A DNA stretch of 64,000 nt from Gluconobacter frateurii (GTDB lineage Bacteria; Pseudomonadota; Alphaproteobacteria; Acetobacterales; Acetobacteraceae), in assembly GCF_002723955.1 (NCBI RefSeq), contig NZ_BEWN01000003.1:124001-188000 (forward strand), written 5' to 3'. This document shows, piece after piece, positions 53,124 to 62,153 of this stretch (its first letter is position 1; the number at the start of each line of letters is the position of its first letter). The position numbers were made by a program, and so were the translations under genes. The notes below the pieces were generated by a model, which saw only the letters and a program-made list of their open reading frames with translations, made no database searches and was not told where the DNA came from.

Positions 53124-53306
53124 ATGAACCAGCCCGAAAAAAAGCAGCCCCATGAATTATGGCGTGAGACACTCATGTCGGCCTGGGACAACAGACCCAA
53201 ACCAGAGAAAAGTTCTGGCCTCCATGTTATTTTTGCCGGTACAGAACAGACAGATAGCCGCCCGTCCTCCTATTCCCCAAAAGATGCTAGATTTCCGCCT
53301 GCATGA
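53124..53306 (+). CDS. Small hypothetical protein translationally coupled to a phosphoesterase
   Basis: 60 residues, rich in Pro, Lys and Glu (MNQPEKKQPHELWRETLMSA at the start), no signal peptide or membrane segment, no recognised family. Support for it being real: AAAGG ahead of the ATG at 53124, and an ATGA overlap of its stop codon with the phosphoesterase start at 53303. It could be a small protein or a leader that sets translation of the downstream gene. Without homologues the call is moderate. Confidence 0.5.
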   Translation: MNQPEKKQPHELWRETLMSAWDNRPKPEKSSGLHVIFAGTEQTDSRPSSYSPKDARFPPA

Positions 53307-54958
53307 CTTTTCGCGCCACTCTCCTTCTCTCTGCCCTCACGCCTTTTCTGCTGGCTTCAGCCTGCGCAGAAGACGCTCCTCGGAAAACAGAAACCACGAC
53401 GCCTATTCGGCATCTGGTGGTGATCTATCAGGAAAACGTCTCCTTCGATCACTACTTTGGGACGTATCCATCTGCCGTAAACCCACCAGGTGAACCGGCA
53501 TTTCAGGCGCGCTCCGATACGCCACGCGCCAATACGCTCGTCACCGCTGACCTTTTGCTGAAGAACCCGAATACACGCGCGGAAAACGGAAAAGACGCGT
53601 CACTGCCCTTTCGGCTGGATCGCACCCAAGCCAGCACGGCGGATCAGAACCATGCCTACAGCGCCGAACAGCAGGCGTATCACCATGGTCTGGCTGATCT
53701 GTTCCCGCGGTATACAGGACGTGGAACGCCCGGTGGTGTAGGTGCTTTTTCAACCCGTGGGCAGGTTATGGGGTATTTTGACGGCAACACCGTCACAGCC
53801 TTCTGGAACTATGCGCAGAACTTCGCCATGAGCGACGCGGCTTATACCGATACATACGGTCCATCCACACCGGGTGCGCTCGAAGTGGTGTCAGGCCAGA
53901 CGAACGGCATGAAGATCGTGAAATCTGCCCAGAAGCGCTCCACACCCGAGGTCCAGTCTCCGTTCATCCCGGATGGTCAGGGTGGCTGGACGATGGTCAA
54001 CGATATTGATCCGGCTGGAGATGTCTGCTCCGTCCCGACCGAACAGGTCATGATGACCAGTCGCAATATTGGAGACCTTCTGAACCAGCAGCATGTCAGC
54101 TGGGGTGGTTTCATGGGGGGCTTTGATCTGACGCTGCGTAATCCGGATGGAACGACGGGCTGCAAACGCCAGACCTATTCCACAGTGGTGGCGCAGAACA
54201 TTCCCGACTACATCCCCCATCACAACTGGTTCCAGTATTACGCGAGCACGGCCAATCCGACCCATGCGCGCCCTTCATCATCCGATGTCATTGGTCAGAC
54301 TTTTCAGAAAGACGGGATTCATAAAGACCCGGCCAACCATCAGTATGATCTGAAAGATTTTTACGCGACTGTGAGGGCGGGTCATCTTCCGGCTGTATCG
54401 TTTCTCAAAATGCCCGCTCTTCAGGATGGGCACGCTGGGTATTCGGACCCTCTGGATGAGCAACGCGGCGTTGTCAGTGCAATCAATCTGATCCAGAGTA
54501 GTCCGGACTGGCGTGATACGGCCATTATCATCGCTTACGATGACTCAGATGGCTGGTACGATCATGCCTATGTCACGCCAACACATGGCTCTTATGACAA
54601 CCCGGCTGATCAACTGAACGGTCCCGGCCGTTGTGGAACGGCTCCCGCTCCAGCCGGGGTCTCCGGTCAGCCTGTAAACGGCCGATGCGGTCCAGGGACG
54701 CGGACGCCACTGATCGTGATCTCCCCATGGGCCAAGACCAATTTCGTCAGCCATATTCAGATTACGCAAAGTTCGATTACACGCTTCATCGAAGACAACT
54801 GGCTGCATGGTCAGCGTCTTGGCCAAGGCTCTTTCGATGCGGATGCCGCAGCTCTGAGGGACCTGTTCGATTTCAGCCGCCAGCCGCGTCTGTCTCCTGT
54901 TTTCCTGAGCCCCAAGACGGGTGAGCCTGCCTCACAGCCACCCCCGTCCGCGCTTTGA
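53303..54958 (+). CDS. Secreted phosphoesterase (acid phosphatase AcpA/phospholipase C superfamily)
   Basis: 551 residues with a Sec-type signal (LLLSALTPFLLASACA). The phosphoesterase domain (PF04185) shows HLVVIYQENVSFDHYFGTYP near residue 38, DTYGPSTPGALEVVSGQTNG, IIAYDDSDGWYDH and TPLIVISPWAKTNFVSH. It lacks the C-terminal DUF756 repeats found in the two phospholipases here, so it is closer to AcpA-type acid phosphatases. It would release phosphate from organic esters in the periplasm. Its stop overlaps the start of a di-heme peroxidase gene. Confidence 0.9.
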   Translation: MTFRATLLLSALTPFLLASACAEDAPRKTETTTPIRHLVVIYQENVSFDHYFGTYPSAVNPPGEPAFQARSDTPRANTLVTADLLLKNPNTRAENGKDASLPFRLDRTQASTADQNHAYSAEQQAYHHGLADLFPRYTGRGTPGGVGAFSTRGQVMGYFDGNTVTAFWNYAQNFAMSDAAYTDTYGPSTPGALEVVSGQTNGMKIVKSAQKRSTPEVQSPFIPDGQGGWTMVNDIDPAGDVCSVPTEQVMMTSRNIGDLLNQQHVSWGGFMGGFDLTLRNPDGTTGCKRQTYSTVVAQNIPDYIPHHNWFQYYASTANPTHARPSSSDVIGQTFQKDGIHKDPANHQYDLKDFYATVRAGHLPAVSFLKMPALQDGHAGYSDPLDEQRGVVSAINLIQSSPDWRDTAIIIAYDDSDGWYDHAYVTPTHGSYDNPADQLNGPGRCGTAPAPAGVSGQPVNGRCGPGTRTPLIVISPWAKTNFVSHIQITQSSITRFIEDNWLHGQRLGQGSFDADAAALRDLFDFSRQPRLSPVFLSPKTGEPASQPPPSAL

Positions 54959-56286
54959 CCTCACGAACAGTCTGGGGAGCCCTCTATTCCGGGCTCCTTC
55001 TGGGCGTAATTTTGCCGGGACAGCTCCGTGCTCAGGATTGTCTCCCGACAGCAGACGGCAGCAATCCCTGCCCGGTTTCCCTGCAACGGCCTAGAATAGA
55101 GCCATTGTCGGAAATGGCCCTGATCGGGCGGGAGATCTTTTACGATCCGCTTCTTTCTGGCTCTGGCCGCCTGTCCTGTGCGTCCTGTCACGACCCACAT
55201 CACAACTACGGCCCTTCGAATAAGCAGTCCGTTTTCATGGGTGGAAAAGTCCTTAAAAGCCCCGGGAAACGCGCCATTCCGTCTCTCGCCTACCTGGAGC
55301 ATGTGCCTAATTTCAGTATTGGACCCGACAATCCCGAGAGCGAAACGGCTCCTGTGCTGCCTGTCGCCGGTGCTACTGCCTCACACGTAGCAAAAAGTGC
55401 AGCCACCAGTTCTGCCACGGCTGTTGTTCCCCAGGGCGGTCTTTTCTGGGACGGGCGCGCGGATACCCTTCAGCAACAGGCCTCCGGCCCACTTTTTGAT
55501 CCGGCGGAGATGGCCTCTACGCCGTCAATAGCGCAGAATCGCATCGAAAACGCGCCTTATACCAAACGCCTCAAGGCTCTCGCAGGTCCAGCAGCAGAGA
55601 CATCCCCGGATCTGCTGCTGTCTGAAGCCATATTCGCTCTGGCACGGTACCAGATCGAGGAGCCGTCTTTTCATCGTTACAATAGCAAGTTCGATGCGTG
55701 GCTTGAGGGGCAGGCTCGTTTCACGCCGCAGGAAAGCGCAGGATATCGTCTTTTCAACGACCCTATTAAGGGCAACTGTGCCGCGTGTCACCTTGATCGC
55801 CCTCTTCCCGGAAATCTGCCGCCGCTGTTGACTGACCGGCAATACGAAGCCCTTGGTGTTCCACGCAATATGGCCCTCATGGGTCCATATGAGAACGGTC
55901 ATTTCGATCTTGGGCTGTGCGAAGTCATGCCTGGTGGGTCGAAACAGTCAGGTGCCTATTGTGGAATGTTCGCCACCCCGACCCTCAGGAACGTGGCAGA
56001 CCGCAAGGTCTTCTTCCACAATGGCATTTTTCACGATCTCAGACAGGTTCTGGATTTCTATGTTCTGAGAGACATTCAGCCGGAGCTATTCTACAGCCAT
56101 GACACACACGGGCGTGTTCGAAAAGCGGACGATTTACCGGCGCAGTATCAACCAAACCTTGATCGAACCGATGCCCCAATGGATCGTAAACCGGGCGATC
56201 AGCCTGCACTGACGCCCGAGGAGCGGACAGCTGTCATCGGCTTCCTCCAAACCCTGACGGACGGATGGTCTCCCACCCGTCCGTAA
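54955..56286 (+). CDS. Di-heme cytochrome c peroxidase, long form
   Basis: 443 residues starting at TTG inside the previous stop (TTGA). A signal peptide (WGALYSGLLLGVILPGQLRA) precedes two heme motifs, CASCHDPHHNYG near residue 76 and CAACHLDR near residue 278, with TPTLRNVADRKVFFHNGIF typical of the MauG/CcpA superfamily. It is longer than the peroxidase at 1203-2102. Coupling to a phosphoesterase is repeated in some alphaproteobacteria as I recall, but its reason is unclear. It probably detoxifies peroxide or modifies a partner in the periplasm. Confidence 0.9.
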   Translation: MTSRTVWGALYSGLLLGVILPGQLRAQDCLPTADGSNPCPVSLQRPRIEPLSEMALIGREIFYDPLLSGSGRLSCASCHDPHHNYGPSNKQSVFMGGKVLKSPGKRAIPSLAYLEHVPNFSIGPDNPESETAPVLPVAGATASHVAKSAATSSATAVVPQGGLFWDGRADTLQQQASGPLFDPAEMASTPSIAQNRIENAPYTKRLKALAGPAAETSPDLLLSEAIFALARYQIEEPSFHRYNSKFDAWLEGQARFTPQESAGYRLFNDPIKGNCAACHLDRPLPGNLPPLLTDRQYEALGVPRNMALMGPYENGHFDLGLCEVMPGGSKQSGAYCGMFATPTLRNVADRKVFFHNGIFHDLRQVLDFYVLRDIQPELFYSHDTHGRVRKADDLPAQYQPNLDRTDAPMDRKPGDQPALTPEERTAVIGFLQTLTDGWSPTRP

Positions 56287-56290
56287 GTTC

Positions 56291-58420
56291 TTACTTCTGG
56301 CTGTCAGCCGTCAGGCCACGATGGGCCAGCATCGGTTCAATATCCGGTGCCTTGCCATAAAAAGCTTCAAACATCGGGCCGTAATCCATGGTGTGACCCC
56401 TCGACAGGATCATGTCACGGAAGCGCTGGCCGTTTTCACGCGTCAGGCCACCATGCTGCGTGAACCAGGCGAACACGTCCTGATCCAGCATTTCCGTCCA
56501 CAAATAGGCATAATAACCGGCCGAATATCCGTTGGACCAGATGTGCAGGAAGTAGCTGGACCGGTAGCGCGGCGGTACGTTCGCCACATCAAGGCCCATG
56601 CTGTTCAGGGCATTGGCCTCGAACTTGTCTGCATCCTGACGCGGTGCGCTCGCCGGGAGAGCGTGCCACTTCATGTCCAGTTCAGCAGCCGCGACGATTT
56701 CGCCCAGATCATAGCCCTGGTTGAACTTGGCTGCCTTCTTGATCTTGTTGACCAGCTCCTGCGGCATCGGTGCGCCCGTCTTGTAGTGGCGGGCGTAATG
56801 CGACAGCACCTTCGGATCGAGCGCCCAGTTTTCGTTAAACTGAGACGGAAATTCCACGAAGTCACGGGCAACGTTCGTACCGGACAGCGTCGGGTAGGTC
56901 TGGCTCGCGAACAGACCATGCAGCGCATGACCGAACTCATGGAACATGGTCGTCACATCATCAGACGTGATGAGCTGTGGTTGACCTGGTGCAGCTTTTG
57001 TGAAGTTCGCAACATTGTAAATGACGGGCTTTGTGCCAAGGAGCGTGGATTGGCCAACAAAGTTGGACATCCAGGCGCCCCCCGACTTCGTGTCGCGCTT
57101 GAAGTAATCGAAATACATCAGGCCAAGCTGTGAACCGTCCTTGTCGAACACCTCAAACACCATGACGTCCGGATTATAGACCGGAATATCCGTGCGCTGC
57201 TTGAATGTGACTCCGTAAAGCTGATTAGCGGCGAAAAACACGCCATCCGTCAGAACTGTTTTCAGTTCGAAGTATGGCTTCACATCATCCTGATTCAGCG
57301 CATATTTCTCATGACGGACCTGCTCCGCATACCGGTTCCAGTCCCAGGGCTTCAGCGTGAAGTTTTCACCGTCACGATGGATTGCATCCTGAAGAACGGC
57401 ACCTTCCCGCTTCTGCTCGGCAGCCACGGCCGGAACGAGCTTCTGCATGAAATCTTCGGCAGCTTCAGGCGTCTTGGCCATCTGGTCGTAGAGCGTGTAG
57501 GCGGCGAAGCTCGGATATCCGAACAGCGCGGCCTTCTGGGCGCGAAGCTGTGCCAGTTCGGAAATCGTGGCGCGGGTGTCGTTCTTGTCACCCTTCTCCG
57601 CACGGTTCCAGCTCTGTTCGAACAGGGCCTGACGGGTCTCGCGCTTGCTCAGGTTTTCCAAGGCGGGCTGCTGGGTCGTGTTCTGAAGCGGGAGAACCCA
57701 CTTGCCGGTCAGCTTGCGGCTTTCCGCGTCCTTCTGAGCCGAGGCGATGGCACCGTCATCAAGACCGGCCAATGCATCCTTGCTGTCAACGACAAGGGCG
57801 CCGTCTTTCGCAGCGGCAATCAGTTTCTGCTGATAGACGGATTCAAGATTGGCCAGCTTGGTGTTGATGGCGCGCAGCTTGACCTTGTCGGCCTTCGACA
57901 GCTCTGCACCGGCATGAACGAACTGCTGGTAATACACATCCAGAAGCTGCGCCTGCTCGGCATTCAGGTTCAGGCTGTCACGGGTGTCATGCAGTTTCTT
58001 GACGCGCGCGAAAAGGCGTTCGTTAAGATAGATCTCGTCTTCATGCTGAGAAAGGCGCGGCGCTTCGCGGCTTTCAACCTTGTCCAGTTCTGCATCGCTA
58101 TTGGCTTGATAGACGCCAAAGAACGTTTCCTGTACGCGATCCAGAAGACGGCCGGCCTTTTCCATGGCAACGATCGTGTTGTCGAACGTGGGCGCAGCCT
58201 TGTTGTTCGCAATGGCCGTGATTTCGCGCAGATGATCCGCCATGCCACGCTCAAAAGCGGGCGCGTAGTCACTGTCCTTGATCAGATCGAAGCGTGGAGC
58301 CTGATAAGGAAGCGTGCTGGCCGTAAAGAAAGGATTAGTTGCGGCGGCTTGTGCTTCAGTCCCCGCAAGAGAGACCATAGACAGGGCGAAAGCGGCCCTG
58401 ATCCAGAGGTTGGAAGTCAT
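56291..58420 (-). CDS. dcp: Periplasmic M3-family metallopeptidase (peptidyl-dipeptidase Dcp type)
   Basis: 709 residues from the ATG at 58420, with AGGA 7 nt upstream; the signal peptide (LWIRAAFALSMVSLAGTEAQA) follows. The zinc motif HEFGHALHGLFA lies near residue 494, and GYDLGEIVAAAELDMKWHAL and YRSSYFLHIWSNGYSAGYYAYLW correspond to conserved M3 segments that include the catalytic Tyr and His. Dcp removes dipeptides from the C-terminus of peptides. A signal peptide is common in Acetobacteraceae and Xanthomonas homologues. It is a single-gene unit. Confidence 0.92.
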   Translation of the reverse strand: MTSNLWIRAAFALSMVSLAGTEAQAAATNPFFTASTLPYQAPRFDLIKDSDYAPAFERGMADHLREITAIANNKAAPTFDNTIVAMEKAGRLLDRVQETFFGVYQANSDAELDKVESREAPRLSQHEDEIYLNERLFARVKKLHDTRDSLNLNAEQAQLLDVYYQQFVHAGAELSKADKVKLRAINTKLANLESVYQQKLIAAAKDGALVVDSKDALAGLDDGAIASAQKDAESRKLTGKWVLPLQNTTQQPALENLSKRETRQALFEQSWNRAEKGDKNDTRATISELAQLRAQKAALFGYPSFAAYTLYDQMAKTPEAAEDFMQKLVPAVAAEQKREGAVLQDAIHRDGENFTLKPWDWNRYAEQVRHEKYALNQDDVKPYFELKTVLTDGVFFAANQLYGVTFKQRTDIPVYNPDVMVFEVFDKDGSQLGLMYFDYFKRDTKSGGAWMSNFVGQSTLLGTKPVIYNVANFTKAAPGQPQLITSDDVTTMFHEFGHALHGLFASQTYPTLSGTNVARDFVEFPSQFNENWALDPKVLSHYARHYKTGAPMPQELVNKIKKAAKFNQGYDLGEIVAAAELDMKWHALPASAPRQDADKFEANALNSMGLDVANVPPRYRSSYFLHIWSNGYSAGYYAYLWTEMLDQDVFAWFTQHGGLTRENGQRFRDMILSRGHTMDYGPMFEAFYGKAPDIEPMLAHRGLTADSQK

Positions 58421-58440
58421 TGAAACATCCTGAATGTCAT

Positions 58441-58477
58441 ACGTTGGCGCGACTGTATGGGAGAAGCCGCGCAACGT
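58441..58477. terminator. Hairpin between dcp and the DsbA-like gene
   Basis: ACGTTGGCGCG and CGCGCAACGT pair with one bulge around a 16-nt loop. It is 25 bp after the DsbA-like stop codon. No T-tract follows on the minus strand, so only a weak terminator candidate. Confidence 0.35.
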
Positions 58478-58501
58478 CCAACCCCCCGTTTGGTCTGGTC
58501 T

Positions 58502-59050
58502 TTATGGGAACAGACGGGCCGCCCAGTCTTCCACGCTGTCTCCGCTGCTGAACGCCGGATCAATCAGCCCGTCCACCATGAAGGTTGGAGAAACGTGAAT
58601 GCCGTTCTGCCGCGAATATTTCGCATGCCACTTTACGGCTTTTGTGACGTCTTCGAACGTAAAAGCCTCAGCAAGCGCGACACCGCTATAAGTCTCGAGA
58701 CGTGCGAGGATTTCAGCTGGAGTGGTGTTCATATTCGGGCCAGAACAATGGTCGGTGAACTCGAACTCTTCCCGATGGTTCGCCACGGCTAGCATGACAT
58801 CATGCGCTCTGTCCCGTCCCTGCTCCAGCGTGGACGCTGCAAGAATGGCGCGGACGATCACGCCGGAAAACATGTGCCATGGCTGCGACTGAAGGCGGAT
58901 ATGAACCGTTAGCGTCTCCTCTCCAACCCTTTCAAGAAGGGGCGGAATTTTACGAAGCGCCTTGACGGAAAACGGGCACGTCGGCTCCAGAAACATCTCA
59001 AACGTTCTGGTGCCTGCTCCCCATTTCAGTGCGGACAGATGTGCCATCAT
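58502..59050 (-). CDS. DsbA-like thioredoxin-fold protein with a monothiol CPFS motif
   Basis: 182 residues. The redox site is PTCPFSVKALRKIP near residue 25, that is CxxS rather than CxxC, and the cis-Pro loop is HVSPTFMVDG near residue 155. An alpha-helical insertion lies between, as in DsbA and the thioredoxin_4 group. There is no signal peptide, so it is cytoplasmic. With one Cys it cannot form a disulfide within the motif; it could be a glutathione-dependent or isomerase-like enzyme. It is 11 bp downstream of arfB. Confidence 0.8.
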   Translation of the reverse strand: MMAHLSALKWGAGTRTFEMFLEPTCPFSVKALRKIPPLLERVGEETLTVHIRLQSQPWHMFSGVIVRAILAASTLEQGRDRAHDVMLAVANHREEFEFTDHCSGPNMNTTPAEILARLETYSGVALAEAFTFEDVTKAVKWHAKYSRQNGIHVSPTFMVDGLIDPAFSSGDSVEDWAARLFP

Positions 59051-59061
59051 GTCTTTCCTTC

Positions 59062-59484
59062 CTAATCGTCCAGACGTACCTTGCGGTTGCGCTTGATCCC
59101 CGCCCGATGGGATTTTCCGTCCATTCGCCTTTGACGGGCCGCTTTGCCCGGGCGCGTCGGAACACGGAATGCCTGTCGATGCGCGGCTTCGCGGATCATA
59201 ACCGCCAGTCGTTCGATAACGTCTTCCCGGTTGCGCTGCTGCGTCCGGAAGCGCCGTCCCGTCAACACGATTTCCCCGTCACGGGTTGCGCGACTGCCTG
59301 CAATTTCGAGCAGGCGCGTCCGTACGCGCTCTGACAGTGCCGGAGAGCCTGCTGCGTCAAAACGAAGCTGCGCGGCTGTTGCAACCTTATTGACGTTCTG
59401 TCCACCCGGGCCAGACGCAAGGATATAGGTCACTCTTAGATCTTCGTCTTTGAGGATCAGACCGGGCATGACTTCAACACTCAT
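59062..59484 (-). CDS. arfB: Alternative ribosome-rescue factor, peptidyl-tRNA hydrolase
   Basis: 140 residues. The release-factor GGQ motif is in ASGPGGQNVNKVATAAQLRF near residue 24-45, and the C-terminus is a basic tail (RVPTRPGKAARQRRMDGKSH and beyond) that in ArfB enters the mRNA channel of stalled ribosomes. It hydrolyses peptidyl-tRNA on non-stop complexes. The size is exactly that of YaeJ/ArfB. It is co-transcribed with the DsbA-like gene. Confidence 0.95.
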   Translation of the reverse strand: MSVEVMPGLILKDEDLRVTYILASGPGGQNVNKVATAAQLRFDAAGSPALSERVRTRLLEIAGSRATRDGEIVLTGRRFRTQQRNREDVIERLAVMIREAAHRQAFRVPTRPGKAARQRRMDGKSHRAGIKRNRKVRLDD

Positions 59485-59524
59485 GCATGCGTTCCTACAC
59501 GAGGCGGTCTCTCACAGGAAATGC

Positions 59525-60586
59525 CTATCGACTGGGTTGTCCGTTATTCTGTTGTTGCCAGACCCGGGGAGACATTCCGAACCAGCGACGGAAAGCCCGG
59601 CTGAAGGCACTTGTTTCGGTGTAACCCAGCAGAATGGCAATTTCGCTGATGTCTCTGGTGGCTTCCGCCAGAAGGCGAATAGCGTCAATTTGACGCACTT
59701 CATCCAGCAGCGCGGAATAAGAAAGTCCAATTTGACCCAATTTGCGCTGAAGCGTCCAGGGAGAGAGGGCAAGTTTCTCCGCGATTTCCCAAAACTCACA
59801 TCCCCCATGCGGCAGGCTGGCCCTGATCTGCACGATAACCTGCTGCCTCAGAGACGGCACCTGTGACGACGCAGTATTCTCTGGCCCTCGGGTCAGTGTC
59901 ACCAGAGACGATTTCATGACCTGCAACAGGCCAGCATCTGCTCCCGGCATCCGCGTCTCCAGCCTGTCTCTCCGGAAGATCAGCGCATTCCGTCCTGCAG
60001 AAAAACGGACATCGGACTGAAAAGCATCGCGATGTTCTCCTGCCTGCTCCGGCTGGTCGTGGGCGAACAGAACAGCCTGTGGGGTCCAGGCCGGACCCAG
60101 CGCCGTCCGGAGGATATTGGCAAACATGCCCATTGTCAGTTCGGCATCATGGCGGCGATGCTGAATGGTCGGGTCAGTGATCATGTAGTCGAGTTGAAAC
60201 GTCTCTGCGGTTTCGGTCAGACATGTCACGGTCGAGGCCTGATGATACCCAAAATAGGCAGCCAGATTGCGGACGGCCTGTTCTACGGTCTCTGAACACA
60301 GGGCGATGTAGCCGATGAGGCCAAGTTGGTGGGGTTTGAACTGCTGGCCGAAGCGCAAACCAATATTTCCATTGTGCGTCTCTGTTTCGGCTTCGGCAAA
60401 CAGGCGGCAGTAGGCTGCAAGGTTCAGTGCGTCTGTGGGTAAGGCAAATTGCTGCGTTGAAAGGCCTGACCGTCCGGCAATACGCTCCATGTCTCCGCCC
60501 TGAGATGTCAGAAAATCTTCTACCCCCGCTGCTGCGGCGGCGAGAACATGGGCCTCTGATCCAGGAGACTTTGAAAAGGATGACAT
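59525..60586 (-). CDS. AraC family transcriptional regulator of the ethanolamine genes
   Basis: 353 residues from the ATG at 60586; a TTG at 60613 is in frame but less likely. The N-terminal arabinose-binding-like domain of the AraC_E class (LGLIGYIALCSETVEQAVRNLAAYF) precedes two helix-turn-helix units (FWEIAEKLALSPWTLQRKLG, then DISEIAILLGYTETSAFSRAF) at the C-terminus. The divergent position toward eutB with 182 bp between suggests activation by ethanolamine. It is not an orthologue of EutR by layout, as its N-terminal domain is longer. Confidence 0.9.
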   Translation of the reverse strand: MSSFSKSPGSEAHVLAAAAAGVEDFLTSQGGDMERIAGRSGLSTQQFALPTDALNLAAYCRLFAEAETETHNGNIGLRFGQQFKPHQLGLIGYIALCSETVEQAVRNLAAYFGYHQASTVTCLTETAETFQLDYMITDPTIQHRRHDAELTMGMFANILRTALGPAWTPQAVLFAHDQPEQAGEHRDAFQSDVRFSAGRNALIFRRDRLETRMPGADAGLLQVMKSSLVTLTRGPENTASSQVPSLRQQVIVQIRASLPHGGCEFWEIAEKLALSPWTLQRKLGQIGLSYSALLDEVRQIDAIRLLAEATRDISEIAILLGYTETSAFSRAFRRWFGMSPRVWQQQNNGQPSR

Positions 60587-60645
60587 CGCATCTTCGTGTT
60601 GCTGCTCACTCAACGCGAAGTGTTGGGCGGATTGTTGTCAAATGT

Positions 60646-60719
60646 CAAAACCTTGTCGTCTGGCGTCAAGTCAGGATCAATCCGAAAAAGATATAATTGC
60701 GCTAACGGACAAAACCTTG
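60646..60719. promoter_or_regulatory. Direct repeats in the eut promoter region
   Basis: CAAAACCTTG occurs twice as an exact 10-bp direct repeat, at 60646-60655 and 60710-60719 (64 bp apart), in the araC-eutB divergent region. AraC-type regulators often bind direct repeats. A TATAAT at 60692-60697 without a matching -35 is consistent with an activator-dependent eutB promoter. Confidence 0.5.
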
Positions 60720-60768
60720 AACGTCTTCTGATAGAGTTCGGACAGATCAGAGAAACAGGATTGTGGCC

Positions 60769-62151
60769 ATGGCTTACGGATGCACCCTGAGAGGGGAACA
60801 TTACACATTCGGGGATCTGAAAACCCTGATGGCCAAAGCCTCCCCAGCGCGTTCCGGCGATGAACTAGCTGGCCTCTCGGCCAGCTCTGACGCTCAGCGG
60901 ATTGCAGCCCGCTATGCCCTCGCCGACCTTCCACTCAGCACGTTTCTGCATGAAACGCTCATCCCTTACGAGGCAGATGACGTCACGCGCCTGATTATGG
61001 ATACATATGATGGTCAGGCGTTTTCGCCTGTGGCGTCTCTGACCGTTGGCGGCTTCCGGGACTGGTTGTTGTCCGATGAGGCCACATCTGAAACGCTGTC
61101 TTCCATCGCTGCTGGGATTACGCCGGAAATGGCGGCTGCTGTCAGCAAGATCATGCGCAATCAGGATCTCATGACGGTCTCCCGCAAGATCCGGGTCATT
61201 ACGAAGTTTCGAAACACCATTGGTCTGGAAGGCTGTCTGGCGACGCGCCTTCAACCCAATCACCCGACCGATGATCTGAAGGGAATTGCGGCTTCAACTC
61301 TGGACGGCCTTCTGCGCGGGATGGGGGATGCCGTCATTGGTATTAACCCCGCGACCGACAGCGTCTCGAACGGCCTCGCTCTTCTGGAGATGCTCGACCA
61401 CGCCCGACAGCGTTATGACATTCCGACCCAGACCTGCGTTCTGACACACGTTACGAACACTATTGAGATCATGAACCGCGGCGGCGCGGTCGATCTCGTC
61501 TTTCAGTCCATTGCGGGGACACAGAAAGCCAATGAAGGCTTTGGCGTCAGTCTCGGGATTCTGAAAGAGGCTTATGAGGCAGCGCTGGCTCTCAATCGTG
61601 GCACTCTTGGCAACAACGTTATGTATTTCGAGACGGGCCAGGGCGCCGCGCTTTCTGCCGAAGCCCATCACGGTGTGGACCAGCAGACTGTGGAAGCCCG
61701 CGCTTACGCCGTAGCACGGGCCTATAATCCCTTGCTGGTGAATACGGTCGTGGGCTTTATCGGCCCTGAATATCTTTACGATGGCAAACAGATCATCCGG
61801 GCCGCGCTGGAAGATCATTTCTGCGCCAAACTGCTCGGCGTGCCGATGGGCTGTGATGCCTGTTACACCAACCACGCCGAAGCCGATCAGGATGACATGG
61901 ATAACCTGATGGTCCTTCTGGGGGCAGCAGGCATCACGTTCCTGATCGGAGTGCCCGGCGCGGATGACATCATGCTCAATTATCAGAGCCTGTCCTTCCA
62001 CGATCTTCTAAGTCTCCGCAAGCTTCTGAACCTGAAACCAGCGCCGGAATTTGCGGGCTGGCTGGAGCGAATGGGCCTGTATGATGCACGGCACGACCGG
62101 GTTCTGGACATCCCGCCCGGACAGACTCTTCTTGGTCAGATGGTGCGCTAA
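60769..62151 (+). CDS. eutB: Ethanolamine ammonia-lyase large subunit
   Basis: 460 residues from the ATG at 60769 (AGGA 8 nt upstream); GTG at 60763 is a poorer alternative. It matches EutB along its length: RITKFRNTIGLEGCLATRLQPNHPTDD-like region, GDAVIGINPATDS, ETGQGAALSAEAHHGVDQQTVEARAYA, GVPMGCDACYTNHAEADQDDM and LIGVPGADDIMLNYQSLSFHD. With EutC and adenosylcobalamin it splits ethanolamine into acetaldehyde and ammonia. No microcompartment genes or dedicated reactivase follow in the window. Confidence 0.97.
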   Translation: MAYGCTLRGEHYTFGDLKTLMAKASPARSGDELAGLSASSDAQRIAARYALADLPLSTFLHETLIPYEADDVTRLIMDTYDGQAFSPVASLTVGGFRDWLLSDEATSETLSSIAAGITPEMAAAVSKIMRNQDLMTVSRKIRVITKFRNTIGLEGCLATRLQPNHPTDDLKGIAASTLDGLLRGMGDAVIGINPATDSVSNGLALLEMLDHARQRYDIPTQTCVLTHVTNTIEIMNRGGAVDLVFQSIAGTQKANEGFGVSLGILKEAYEAALALNRGTLGNNVMYFETGQGAALSAEAHHGVDQQTVEARAYAVARAYNPLLVNTVVGFIGPEYLYDGKQIIRAALEDHFCAKLLGVPMGCDACYTNHAEADQDDMDNLMVLLGAAGITFLIGVPGADDIMLNYQSLSFHDLLSLRKLLNLKPAPEFAGWLERMGLYDARHDRVLDIPPGQTLLGQMVR

Positions 62152-62153
62152 TC

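Noticed and set aside
57311-58423. 370-codon open frame antisense to the M3 peptidase gene
   Set aside because: No family features; explained by the codon bias of dcp, which has a complete set of catalytic motifs.
60587-60768. Possible cobalamin riboswitch ahead of the B12-dependent eutBC genes
   Set aside because: The 182-bp gap contains no B12-box-like sequence that I could see and is too short after subtracting the two promoters.
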